This document shows, piece by piece, positions 7,593 through 15,738 of a stretch of 64,000 nt of DNA (positions are counted from its first letter, which is position 1; the number at the start of each line of letters is the position of its first letter). Below the pieces are notes generated by a model. That model worked only from the letters and a program-made list of their open reading frames with translations. It did no database searches and had not been told where the DNA came from. The stretch spans positions 9,620 to 73,619 of the forward strand of contig JASBZK010000005.1 of NCBI GenBank assembly GCA_029983505.1. The letters are read 5' to 3'. The stretch comes from Porphyromonas sp. (GTDB lineage Bacteria > Bacteroidota > Bacteroidia > Bacteroidales > Porphyromonadaceae). Position numbers and translations under genes: made by a program.

Positions 7593-9746
7593 TCAGAAGA
7601 ACTTGTAGCGGAGGTCTTCGATCTTCGCTTTCTTCATGATCTCCTGAAGAGCCGTGGCGCGTACCATACCCGCGTAGCCGCTCGAGAGCTCTGCTTCTTT
7701 GGCTTCGGGGGTAGCCGCATTCGGGTCTTGGGTGCGGGAGAGGACATTGAGGAGGTAGACGCTGCCGTTGCCTTTCACGGGGGTGAACTTGCCGGGTTGT
7801 GCATAGACCGCGGCGGCGTTAATCCCCGGCTGATAGCCTACGGCTTCCAGTCTACGGGTGGAGAACTTGACAAAGTTGAGGGTGTCGACGACACCGCCGG
7901 TCTTGCTCGCGAAGTCGCTGAGGGACGTGTAGCCCGCTTTCTTCAATTGATCGAAGAGGTAGTCGGTCTTTTTCTCGGCCATAACCACATTCTTGACCTC
8001 GTTCTTGATGCTTTCGAGCGGCATCACACCGGCTTCGTATTTCCCCTTGACTTTGGCAATAATGTACTGACCTTGGGTCTCCATAATGGGAGAAACGGCA
8101 CCTTCTTTATTCTGCATGATCCAGCGGACGACTTCGCGGCTACCGGGCATACCGTAGCCGAGCATCGGCTGAGAGGCGGAGATGCGTTGGTCTTTGAGAA
8201 CCTGGTAGCCGGCATTAAGTGCGGCGGTATCCAGGTCTGCGACCTCTTTATTATTGGCGAGGAAGGAAGAGAGCTCATTGTAGAGCGCACCCTGTGTCTC
8301 GGGGCTTGCTTCCACGGTCTTGACCATAAAAGCGATGTTGTACTTATCCACACTTGGCTTGGCTTCGCTCACGAGGACGATGTGCTCGCCGTACTTGGAG
8401 GTGAAGCGGAAGGGTACACCCACCTGGGCGCCATAGATGGCTTTGGCAAAGTCTTCGCCCACGTACTGCGTCGCCATGGCTTCGGAGAGCCAGCCGATTT
8501 CGCCTCCGTTGGCACTGGAGTTGCGGTCCAGAGAGTGTGCGGCGGCTTGTACGGAGAAGTTGTCGACTGAGGGGTTGGCCTGAATCGCCGTGAAGAGGGA
8601 GTCGGCGTTCACTTGTCCCTCAAACGAGCCTTTCGGCGCCAGTACGATGTGGCGGACGAGGAGACTCTCGGGGGCGTTCTTTTTGCCGACGAGTTTGATG
8701 ACGGAGTAGGTCGCACCTTCCGTCATAATCTCAGAGACTGCTCCGGGAGCTGCGGTGGTGACGAATTCGAGCGCAGCTTGGGAGATGCCGGCACCCTGCA
8801 AGTCGGCGAGGGTGAGGTAGACGTCGTTGTAGGGGACGTCGGAGTACTCTTGGAGGACGAGGGCGGGAGCGTCTCCTTTGAGGAGTTCGGTGCGTGCGGC
8901 TTCGACGTCCGCTTTGGCGGCAGCGAAGTCTGCGTCATTGGGGAAGATATTGGCGTACACAAGGTCTGCCACGGCGCCTGCCTCGGTCTTCATAAGGTCG
9001 AGGTTCTCGTCGTAGTACTTCTTGATGTCGTCGTCGGTGACCGTGACGAGCGAGTCGCTGACGGCAGTGATCTTCTGCTCTACGTAGGCGATGTCTGCGA
9101 TGGTCGCGTCGGCTTTGACGGCTTCTTCGACTTCGAGCTTATTGGCTACGATAGCTTTGGCGATGAGGTTATTGTACTTCTCGGAGAGGGCGTAGTTGCG
9201 CACCTGCTTCTCGGTGTCGGACCACATAGTACGGAGCTTGTCGTACTGGGCTTTCTCTTCGGGCGTGGTGCCTGCGTCCTTGGCATTGATCTGCTTAAGG
9301 AAGTTGAGCAGCCCTGCCTTATCGAACGCCCCGGTCTCGGGATTGGCAAACATCGGATTCTGGAGGATCACCGGAGAGATATTGTCGCCCTGTACGAGCT
9401 GATAGGTTTCTGCGGGTGTGACGGTAAGCCCGAGCTTATCCGCTTCTCCCTGCAGGAGCTTCTCGGCCACAATCGCGTTATACACCTGGTTGCGGAGCTG
9501 GACGGTCTGCGCTTCGTCCAGATTCTGACCCTGGGCGCGGACTTGCTCTTCGACCCGTTCGACGCGGGCATTGTAGTCATTGATGTTTACCTCTTTGCCG
9601 TTGACGTAAAAGGCATTCATACCTTTTGCGCGAAGCAGTGTGGTTCCTCCGTTGATGAGGTCGCCTGCGAGAAACGCCGCCATAGCGAGCCCGATCCCGA
9701 TAACGAGGCACCCGGCTTTACTTCTGATCTTGTCTAATGTTGCCAT
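7593..9746 (-). CDS. ppiD: PpiD-like membrane-anchored peptidylprolyl isomerase/chaperone
   Basis: A 717-residue protein with an uncleaved N-terminal membrane anchor (LVIGIGLAMAAFLAGDLI), a SurA_N/PpiD-type helical chaperone region (residues about 40-230) and a central parvulin-like domain (LLVRHIVLAPKG ... GGEIGWLSEAM, about 345-460). A second degenerate isomerase-like region and a C-terminal helical part follow. PpiD proteins face the periplasm and help newly exported outer-membrane proteins fold. The gene is alone on its transcript, with a promoter at 9867-9898. The symbol follows E. coli architecture; the sequence is divergent, as in other Bacteroidetes. Confidence 0.88.
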   Translation of the reverse strand: MATLDKIRSKAGCLVIGIGLAMAAFLAGDLINGGTTLLRAKGMNAFYVNGKEVNINDYNARVERVEEQVRAQGQNLDEAQTVQLRNQVYNAIVAEKLLQGEADKLGLTVTPAETYQLVQGDNISPVILQNPMFANPETGAFDKAGLLNFLKQINAKDAGTTPEEKAQYDKLRTMWSDTEKQVRNYALSEKYNNLIAKAIVANKLEVEEAVKADATIADIAYVEQKITAVSDSLVTVTDDDIKKYYDENLDLMKTEAGAVADLVYANIFPNDADFAAAKADVEAARTELLKGDAPALVLQEYSDVPYNDVYLTLADLQGAGISQAALEFVTTAAPGAVSEIMTEGATYSVIKLVGKKNAPESLLVRHIVLAPKGSFEGQVNADSLFTAIQANPSVDNFSVQAAAHSLDRNSSANGGEIGWLSEAMATQYVGEDFAKAIYGAQVGVPFRFTSKYGEHIVLVSEAKPSVDKYNIAFMVKTVEASPETQGALYNELSSFLANNKEVADLDTAALNAGYQVLKDQRISASQPMLGYGMPGSREVVRWIMQNKEGAVSPIMETQGQYIIAKVKGKYEAGVMPLESIKNEVKNVVMAEKKTDYLFDQLKKAGYTSLSDFASKTGGVVDTLNFVKFSTRRLEAVGYQPGINAAAVYAQPGKFTPVKGNGSVYLLNVLSRTQDPNAATPEAKEAELSSGYAGMVRATALQEIMKKAKIEDLRYKFF

Positions 9747-9866
9747 TTATTTTCTACTGTTGTTTATGCACCTAACAACTTAAAAATTGCCCATTTGTCC
9801 GAGATCGAAGAAGCGCTTTGGCGCACCTTTCTTCCCTTATCAAATGAGGACATACTTTTCAGAGTG

Positions 9867-9898
9867 CGAAGGTACCCATTTTTGGTGACTTGGTCAAA
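9867..9898 (-). promoter_or_regulatory. Promoter of the ppiD-like gene
   Basis: Minus-strand TTTG (9895-9898), 20 bases, TACCTTCG (9867-9874). One mismatch to the TAnnTTTG box. Leader of about 110 bases. Confidence 0.65.
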
Positions 9899-9970
9899 TC
9901 CGCTCCCCCGTGCGGGGTGCGCCCGGCGGATGAGGGACAGGGCAAAAGTCTCTTATTAGCGATTTAGGAG

Positions 9971-9978
9971 TATCTTTG
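9971..9978 (+). promoter_or_regulatory. -7 box upstream of the acyltransferase gene
   Basis: TATCTTTG matches the Bacteroidetes -7 element; no good TTTG is seen at the expected distance upstream. It lies about 105 bases before the start at 10084. Confidence 0.5.
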
Positions 9979-10083
9979 TCCGAAAGAGCCGGGTAGAGCG
10001 GCAGGAAGTCTCCGGCTGTGCCGGAAGAGTCTGCCGCCCGTCTCTCTTCCCATTTTTACTCACCAACTACATCCATTAGAGAT

Positions 10084-11265
10084 ATGTCTCAGATACAGAC
10101 AGAGGACGGTTATTTCGACGATATAAGGCCCTTCAAGGACAGTGAGGTGCCGGGCGCAGTCCGCTCGCTGCTCTCCAATCCGGAGGCGGGAGCGCTTCTC
10201 TCGCAGCTGCTGAAGAAGACGGGCGAAGGGGACGACCTCGGAAAGATTTCTTCCATAGAGGACGTTAAGAAATTGGCTATGGCGCCGATTTTGCGCGACC
10301 TGCTCTCCAAGAGTGCTTTCTCCTACACTTCGTCCGGGAAGAGCGGTCTGGACCAAACGGGCAAGACGAAGTACACCTTCATCAGCAACCATCGGGATAT
10401 CATCCTCGACTCCGCCCTCCTTAACCTCGTCCTTATGGAGGCGGGTTTGCCGCTCCCCGAGATTGCCATCGGCGATAACCTTTTGCTCCGCCCTTGGATC
10501 CGTGACGTGGTTCGTCTCGCCGGTGCCTTCATCGTCAAACGCTCCGTCAGTGTGCGGGATATGATAGAGGAGAGTCGCCGTCTGAGCCTGTATATGAGGC
10601 GCAACATCACCGAAGGCAGGGCTTCCCAGTGGATCGCCCAAAGAGAGGGTAGAGCCAAAAACGGGGATGACCGCACCCAGCAGTCGGTCCTCAAGATGCT
10701 TGCGATGTCTGCTCCGGAGGGCGAGACACCGGTCGGAGCCCTTAGGGCGCTCAACCTCGTCCCAGTCGCCTTTTCCTACGAGTATGACCCTTGCGATTAC
10801 CTCAAGGCGCTCGAACTCTTGCAGAAAGCAAGAGGCACCTACAAGAAGGAGGAAAAAATTAGCGACCTCCTGAGTATGCAGACCGGTCTCACCGGCTACA
10901 AAGGGCGCATCCACGTGGCCATCGGCGAGCCGCTCTGCAAGCTTTTGGACGATAAGGAGGCAGAGCTCTCGGCACTCTCCAAAAACGACCAGTACAGAGC
11001 CGTGGCAGAGCTGATCGACGAAGCCGTCTTCGCCCGTTACCGCTTCTATCCCTGCAATTACATCGCTTACGATTTGCTCCACGGCAGCGTCTCGGGGGAT
11101 GGGCTTTACTCCAAGAGAGAACGCCTCAAGTTTGAACTCTATCTGGAAGATCGGCTCGATATGCTCCGCGAATTCAAAGAGTCCAAAGGCGAGCGGGATT
11201 TCCTCTACACGAAGCTCCTGGAGATGTACGCGAACCCCCTGAAGAATCACCTCGAGCACAAATAA
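10084..11265 (+). CDS. Glycerol-3-phosphate/1-acylglycerol-3-phosphate acyltransferase-like protein
   Basis: A 393-residue PlsB/PlsC-superfamily acyltransferase, presumed to place a fatty acyl chain on a glycerophosphate acceptor at the inner membrane. The catalytic His box reads SNHRDIILDSALL (near residue 100). It has five residues between His and the second Asp instead of the usual four, a form I recall from other Bacteroidetes homologues. A later EGRAKNGDD segment corresponds to the phosphate-binding block. The start at 10084 (MSQIQTEDGYF) is preferred over an in-frame ATG-less extension from 10018. No membrane helix is obvious. The substrate cannot be told from sequence. Confidence 0.82.
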   Translation: MSQIQTEDGYFDDIRPFKDSEVPGAVRSLLSNPEAGALLSQLLKKTGEGDDLGKISSIEDVKKLAMAPILRDLLSKSAFSYTSSGKSGLDQTGKTKYTFISNHRDIILDSALLNLVLMEAGLPLPEIAIGDNLLLRPWIRDVVRLAGAFIVKRSVSVRDMIEESRRLSLYMRRNITEGRASQWIAQREGRAKNGDDRTQQSVLKMLAMSAPEGETPVGALRALNLVPVAFSYEYDPCDYLKALELLQKARGTYKKEEKISDLLSMQTGLTGYKGRIHVAIGEPLCKLLDDKEAELSALSKNDQYRAVAELIDEAVFARYRFYPCNYIAYDLLHGSVSGDGLYSKRERLKFELYLEDRLDMLREFKESKGERDFLYTKLLEMYANPLKNHLEHK

Positions 11266-11272
11266 AAATTTC

Positions 11273-11351
11273 GGCCCGTATCTCGCACTTCTCCCGGTCT
11301 GTGTCTCGTACTTCTCTCGGTACGTGTCTCGCATTCGCCGGAGTACGTGCA
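11273..11351. repeat. Four-unit 23-bp array, copy 2
   Basis: All four units point the same way: r 11273, r 11296, r 11319, r 11342 (exact 23-base steps). It begins 7 bases after the stop of the acyltransferase gene and ends 42 bases before pncA. With all units in one orientation no unit-unit hairpin can form. Confidence 0.9.
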
Positions 11352-11393
11352 AGATTTTTGGGCCGCTCCAGACACCAATTTTTTCCGAAAACG

Positions 11394-11936
11394 ATGAAAG
11401 CGCTTATTATAGTCGACCCCCAAAACGATTTTATCACCGGCACACTCCCCGTCCCGGGTGCAGAGAAAGCCATACGTGACCTCGCCTCCCGCCTCGGGGA
11501 CCTTCCGGTGCAGCATATCTTTGTGACGATGGACTGCCATCCTTTCCGGCACATAAGTTTCGAAGAGGAGGGCGGCATCTGGCCGGTGCACTGCGTCAAG
11601 TACTCCGGAGGGGCGGCTGTGGAGCCTGTCCTTATGGAAGCCCTTAGGAAGAGCGGGGACAAGACGGTTCACTTTATCGAGAAAGGCACCCTTAGAGACA
11701 AGGAAGCATACAGCGCATTCGAGGAGTCCTATCCGTCCCTCTTGGACGAAGCAGACGAGATTTTCGTCACGGGTCTCGCGGGCGATGTCTGTGTGCAAAC
11801 CAGCATCAGGGATCTGGCGCGTCACGGACTCGCGGACAAACTGACCGTGGTGCCGAAGTATTGCCCAAGCCTCGACGGTGGTAAGCTCCTCTCCGAGACC
11901 GCAGGCGAACTGGGGCTGAGAATTTCCGATTTTTGA
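11394..11936 (+). CDS. pncA: Nicotinamidase (isochorismatase-like hydrolase)
   Basis: A 180-residue enzyme converting nicotinamide to nicotinate in NAD salvage (EC 3.5.1.19). The catalytic triad is visible as Asp in IIVDPQNDF, Lys in IEKGTLRDK and Cys in GLAGDVCVQTS. The metal ligands appear in MDCHPFRH and the His of WPVHCVK. The start at 11394 (MKALIIVDPQNDF) is set by the family; the earlier in-frame reading runs through the repeat array. No separate promoter is evident, so it may be co-transcribed with the upstream acyltransferase through the array. Confidence 0.94.
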   Translation: MKALIIVDPQNDFITGTLPVPGAEKAIRDLASRLGDLPVQHIFVTMDCHPFRHISFEEEGGIWPVHCVKYSGGAAVEPVLMEALRKSGDKTVHFIEKGTLRDKEAYSAFEESYPSLLDEADEIFVTGLAGDVCVQTSIRDLARHGLADKLTVVPKYCPSLDGGKLLSETAGELGLRISDF

Positions 11937-11986
11937 AAACAAGAAAGGGGGGATAGGGGTTTTACTTAAAGAAACGAAGACAGAAT

Positions 11987-12412
11987 ATGAGTTGGTTTGA
12001 ATGCAAAATCACATACGACAAGGAAATCAGTGCCGAAGGCAAGCTCAAAAAGGTGAGTGAATCTTACCTGCTTGACGCAGAGACCTTCACCGACGCAGAA
12101 GCCCGGATGACGGAGTTGATGGAGTCGCGCGGAGCTTTCACTATGGATACGGTCAAGAAAGTCCGCCTCGCCGAGCTTTTCCTCGATGACAAATCCGAGC
12201 GCTTCTATAAGGCGAAAGTGGGCTTTATTTCCCTCGACGAGAAAGCCGGCGTCGAAAAGAAGAAGTATGTGCAGATGCTCGTACAGGCCGACAATTTCCG
12301 CGAAGCCCTCGACAACCTCAATAAAGGGATGAAGGACACCTTGGCGGACTACGAGATCGCACAGTTGCAGGAGACGCCCATTATGGACGTTTTCCCTTAT
12401 GAAGTAAAGTAA
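11987..12412 (+). CDS. DUF4494 domain protein
   Basis: A 141-residue soluble protein that I recognise as the Bacteroidetes DUF4494 family (opening MSWFECKITYDKE, closing IMDVFPYEVK). No function is known. No signal peptide, membrane helix or catalytic motif is seen. The stop codon is immediately followed by the ATG of the YggS-family gene, so the two are co-transcribed and probably coupled. The distance to pncA is 50 bases. Confidence 0.85.
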   Translation: MSWFECKITYDKEISAEGKLKKVSESYLLDAETFTDAEARMTELMESRGAFTMDTVKKVRLAELFLDDKSERFYKAKVGFISLDEKAGVEKKKYVQMLVQADNFREALDNLNKGMKDTLADYEIAQLQETPIMDVFPYEVK

Positions 12413-13096
12413 ATGGACACGATAAAAGAAAGACTTGAAGCACTGTGGGGCGAGCTCGGAGACTCCGTCCGTCTCGTCGCTGTCTCCAAGTTTCACCCCG
12501 TAGACAAACTCCGCGAGGCGTACGACGCAGGACAGAGGATTTTCGGGGAGAATCGTGTACAGGAGCTGGACGAAAAGGTGCCTCTTTTGCCAAAGGACAT
12601 CGAATGGCACTTTATCGGCACGCTCCAAAGAAACAAAGTCAAGTACATCGTCCCCTACGTCGACACCATCCAGAGCATCGACCGGGCCGAGATCCTGCAC
12701 GAGGTCGAAAGGCAGGCAGAGAAAAAAGGCGGTCGGAGAGACCGTAAGATTAAACTTTTGCTCCAAGTGCACATCTCAAATGAAGAGACCAAGCACGGGT
12801 TCTCGGAGGACGAACTGACAGCCTTTCTCGGCTCCTTGGATCTCTCTTCGCTGAAGAGTACCGAGATTGTCGGTCTGATGGGTATGGCAGAGATGACGGA
12901 CGACGAGACCGTCATCGACGGACAGTTTGCCCACCTTAAGTCGCTTTTCGACCGCGTCAAAAACGACTTTTTCCCCGCGGACGACCGTTTCAAAGAGCTC
13001 TCTATGGGGATGAGCGGCGATTACGAGATCGCACTCAGGCACGGCGCCACCCTCGTACGTATCGGCACCCGCATCTTCGGACCTCGCGAATACTGA
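12413..13096 (+). CDS. YggS-family pyridoxal phosphate homeostasis protein
   Basis: A 227-residue single-domain PLP-binding protein with an alanine-racemase-type barrel. The PLP lysine lies in LVAVSKFHP (about residue 26). Other family blocks are FGENRVQEL, WHFIGTLQRNKVKYI, LLLQVHISNEETKHGF, LMGMAEM and LSMGMSGDYEIALRHGATLVRIGTRIFG. The family (YggS/PROSC) buffers free PLP and affects amino-acid metabolism without a known catalysed reaction. It directly abuts the preceding DUF4494 gene. Length and all motifs are typical. Confidence 0.96.
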   Translation: MDTIKERLEALWGELGDSVRLVAVSKFHPVDKLREAYDAGQRIFGENRVQELDEKVPLLPKDIEWHFIGTLQRNKVKYIVPYVDTIQSIDRAEILHEVERQAEKKGGRRDRKIKLLLQVHISNEETKHGFSEDELTAFLGSLDLSSLKSTEIVGLMGMAEMTDDETVIDGQFAHLKSLFDRVKNDFFPADDRFKELSMGMSGDYEIALRHGATLVRIGTRIFGPREY

Positions 13097-13169
13097 CATC
13101 ATTGTTTCGGACAGTCAAGAGACAAGTATCATACATTTTTTTACCCCATCAAAAAATCAACAGACCCTT

Positions 13170-13868
13170 ATGAAGAAGTTTTACAGCGTAGCAGGCGCAT
13201 CTGCCCTTTCGCTCGCAGTCATACTCTCGGGTTGCGGCGCTCTCCAGAGCCTCAATAACAATACCGTCAAAGGTGCCGGCATCGGCACAGGTGCAGGCGC
13301 CGCTATCGGCGCGGGCATCGGCTATGCGGCAGGTAACGCCGGCATCGGTGCAGCCATCGGTGCCGTCTTGGGCGGTGTGGCCGGCGGCTTCATCGGGAAC
13401 CATATGGACAAGCAGGCCAAAGAGCTCGAAGCAGCCATCCCCGACGCTCAGGTCGAAAAGGTTAATAACGGCGAAGCCATCAAGGTGACGTTCGACAGCG
13501 GAATCCTCTTCGGCTTCGACCAGTCCGTCCTTACGGCCGACTCCAAGGAGGCTCTCGGACGCTTTGCCGAAAATATGAACGCCAATCCCGACACCGACAT
13601 CCAGATCATCGGTTACACCGACTCCACCGGTACCGATTCGTACAACCAGAAGCTCTCCGAGCGTCGTGCCGAAAGCGTCTACAATTTCCTCCGCGGAAAG
13701 TCTGTGTCTTCGAGCCGTATGCTTGCCATCGGTAAAGGCGAAAACGATCCTGTGGCGGACAATAGCACGAAAGTGGGACAGCAGAAGAACCGCCGCGTGG
13801 AAGTCTATATCCTTCCGAATGCCAAGATGATCCGCGAAGCTAAGGCACAAGCAGCCCGCCAGAACTAA
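13170..13868 (+). CDS. OmpA-family outer-membrane lipoprotein with glycine zipper
   Basis: A 232-residue lipoprotein. The signal peptide ends in the lipobox LSGC. Residues about 35-75 are a glycine-zipper (GAGIGTGAGAAIGAGIGYAAG and a second copy), and residues about 110-220 form the OmpA-C peptidoglycan-binding domain (FGFDQSVLT, IIGYTDSTGTDSYNQKLSERRA, NRRVEVYI). This is the architecture of E. coli YiaD. It should sit in the outer membrane and bind the cell wall through the conserved Asp/Arg pocket. Monocistronic, with its own terminator at 13938-13980. Confidence 0.93.
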   Translation: MKKFYSVAGASALSLAVILSGCGALQSLNNNTVKGAGIGTGAGAAIGAGIGYAAGNAGIGAAIGAVLGGVAGGFIGNHMDKQAKELEAAIPDAQVEKVNNGEAIKVTFDSGILFGFDQSVLTADSKEALGRFAENMNANPDTDIQIIGYTDSTGTDSYNQKLSERRAESVYNFLRGKSVSSSRMLAIGKGENDPVADNSTKVGQQKNRRVEVYILPNAKMIREAKAQAARQN

Positions 13869-13937
13869 CGGCTTCCCCCCGGAGGCTTCCGAGACTCGGG
13901 AGCACTGACTTCCGAGACTCGGAAAGTACAGAGAAGA

Positions 13938-13980
13938 GAGGCGGATCGGGAACTTTCCCCGACCCGCCTCCCTTATTTTT
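13938..13980 (+). terminator. Terminator after the OmpA-like gene
   Basis: Stem of 13 bp with one mismatch (13938-13950 against 13958-13970, GAGGCGG.TCGGG type) followed by CCTTATTTTT. In front of it lie two copies of a CCGAGACTCGG palindrome (about 13889-13924). The remaining gene-free stretch 13869-14227 otherwise holds only the repeat array at 14122. Confidence 0.9.
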
Positions 13981-14121
13981 CCTCTCCCGAACCGAGACTA
14001 TGCCCAAAGCCTCGGTTCTTGGTGGCGTGGCTTTCGTGCATATCGTGCCAATAAGCCTACCCGGCTACTTGTCGCCGTAATGTCCGAGGAACCCAAATAT
14101 GTGACCTATAGGTCAAAAAAA

Positions 14122-14201
14122 GGTACAGACCAAAGTGGTTGTCTTGGTCTGTACCTTTTTCTGTGTTTGGTCTGTATCTCGACGTACGCTATGTCCGTAC
14201 C
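14122..14201. repeat. Four-unit 23-bp array, copy 3
   Basis: f 14122, r 14146, r 14169, r 14192. Units 1 and 2 form an A/T-flanked hairpin (AAAAGGTACAGACCA against TGGTCTGTACCTTTT). The array sits between convergent genes, 26 bases behind the dus stop. Confidence 0.9.
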
Positions 14202-14227
14202 TCTTTTTTCCCCGGTCAAAGCGATTG

Positions 14228-15202
14228 TCAGGGGCGGGGTACGGCGTCGAGGAGGGCAAAGAGCTCGGCGCGGGTCTCGGCTCTGAGGATGGCGATTTTC
14301 TGTTGGCGAAAGTCCGGGATCCCCTTAAAGAGCGGCGTCGCCGCGAGGTGACGACGAATATGGAGGATACCCCCTTTCTCTCCCGCGTGGGCAATACTCT
14401 CGTCGATTTGGCGTTTGAGTACGGAGAGGTACCACTCGAAGTCGTGAGTGGGTTTGTCGTGCCCTTTCAGCACTTCCGAGATTTCTTCAAAAATCCAGGG
14501 TCTTCCGATGGCTCCGCGTCCCACCATAATGGAATCCACTCCAGTTTCTTCAAATCTACGGAGCGCAGTCTCGCCGTCCGTGATGTCTCCGTTGCCGATG
14601 ACGGGTATCGTGATGCGGGCGTTTGCTTTCACGCGCGAGATGGGCGCCCAATCGGCTTCTCCGGTGTACATTTGGGAGCGGGTACGTCCGTGTATGGTGA
14701 GCGCCATGGCTCCGGCGTCTTGGATCTTTTCCGCAAGGTCCTCAATGATGATATGCTCCAAGTCCCACCCAAGGCGTGTCTTCACTGTTACGGGGACGGA
14801 GACAGCGCGGCGGACGGCTTCCGTGATGGCAAGCATACGGGGGACGTCGCGAAGCAGTCCCGAACCTGCACCTTTGCCCGCCACTTTCTTGACGGGGCAG
14901 CCGAAGTTGATGTCGAGGAGGTCGGGGTGGGCTTCTTCCACCGCAATGCGCGCGGCTTCCGCCATGACGACCGGGTCTTTGCCGTAGATCTGTACCGCAG
15001 CAGGCCGCTCACGGTCGTCGATGTGCAGTTTGGCAAGAGACGAGCGGACGGAGCGGATTATGGCGTCGCTCGAGACGAACTCGGAGTACACGAGAGATGC
15101 CCCAAACTCCCTCGCGATGAGGCGGAATGAGGCATCCGTAACGTCTTCCATGGGGGCGAGCAAGACGGGATGCTCACCAAGGTCGAGATTTCCTATCTTC
15201 AA
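14228..15202 (-). CDS. dus: tRNA-dihydrouridine synthase
   Basis: A 324-residue FMN enzyme of the DusB type that reduces uridine in the D-loop of tRNA. Visible blocks: VLLAPMEDVTDASFR (FMN/phosphate region), LLDINFGCPVKKV with the catalytic Cys (near residue 100), TVKTRLGW, LTIHGRTRSQMYTG, IPVIGNGDI and VGRGAIGRPWIF. It lies at the 3' end of the ftsA-ftsZ-yqeY-dus run, 17 bases behind yqeY. The subgroup (DusB rather than A or C) is an inference from these blocks. Confidence 0.95.
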   Translation of the reverse strand: MKIGNLDLGEHPVLLAPMEDVTDASFRLIAREFGASLVYSEFVSSDAIIRSVRSSLAKLHIDDRERPAAVQIYGKDPVVMAEAARIAVEEAHPDLLDINFGCPVKKVAGKGAGSGLLRDVPRMLAITEAVRRAVSVPVTVKTRLGWDLEHIIIEDLAEKIQDAGAMALTIHGRTRSQMYTGEADWAPISRVKANARITIPVIGNGDITDGETALRRFEETGVDSIMVGRGAIGRPWIFEEISEVLKGHDKPTHDFEWYLSVLKRQIDESIAHAGEKGGILHIRRHLAATPLFKGIPDFRQQKIAILRAETRAELFALLDAVPRP

Positions 15203-15219
15203 TTTCGAGTGGGGATTCC

Positions 15220-15669
15220 TTAGCCGAGAAGGCTTTTGACGATGGCGGAAAGCGTCTTGCCGTCGGCGCGGCCTGCGAGCTCCTTCTGAGCTTCGCCCAT
15301 CACGCGCCCCATACCTTTTATGTCGGTCACACCGAGGCGGGCAATGATTTCGCTCACTTTGACCTTTATTTCTTCCTCACTGAGGGGCTTGGGGAGAAAC
15401 GACCGGTAGACTTCTGCCTGTGCCTCGTCTTCTTCGGCGAGATCCGTACGGTTGTTGTCTCGGTAGATCTTGGCTGAGTCCTCGGACTGTTTGAGTAGTT
15501 TTTGGATGATTTTGAGTGCTTCGTCGTCCGAAAGATCGCCGTCGTGACCGGGCGCGGTCTTGGCTTCAAGGAACACTTTCTTGATGCCGCGCAGCGCCTC
15601 CAGACGGGCGTGGTCTTTGGCGAGCATCGCTTTCTTTATCTCTTCGCTTATTTGATCAAAAAGTGACAT
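15220..15669 (-). CDS. yqeY: GatB/YqeY domain protein
   Basis: A 149-residue helical protein of the YqeY family (SEEIKKAMLAKDHARLEALRGIK at the start, SFLPKPLSEEEI in the middle, GKTLSAIVKSLL at the end). The family is homologous to the tRNA-binding tail of GatB. Its cellular role is unproven, though it often sits near translation or division genes. Here it follows ftsZ by 69 bases and precedes dus by 17. Full length. Confidence 0.93.
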   Translation of the reverse strand: MSLFDQISEEIKKAMLAKDHARLEALRGIKKVFLEAKTAPGHDGDLSDDEALKIIQKLLKQSEDSAKIYRDNNRTDLAEEDEAQAEVYRSFLPKPLSEEEIKVKVSEIIARLGVTDIKGMGRVMGEAQKELAGRADGKTLSAIVKSLLG

Positions 15670-15738
15670 AGCTGGTCGGAATTTGGAATCTTGGTTTAGG
15701 GGTCCTGCGGAAAAGTCCCGTATCTCCCATTTCTGAAG

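Noticed and set aside
11273..11351. The regular arrays as CRISPR arrays
   Set aside because: Units are 11 bp with 12-bp spacers, only four per locus, degenerate and in mixed orientation. CRISPR repeats are longer and directly repeated, and no cas genes are near.
11301..11393. Longer start for the nicotinamidase
   Set aside because: The extra 31 codons translate the repeat array; the family start is MKALIIVDPQNDF.
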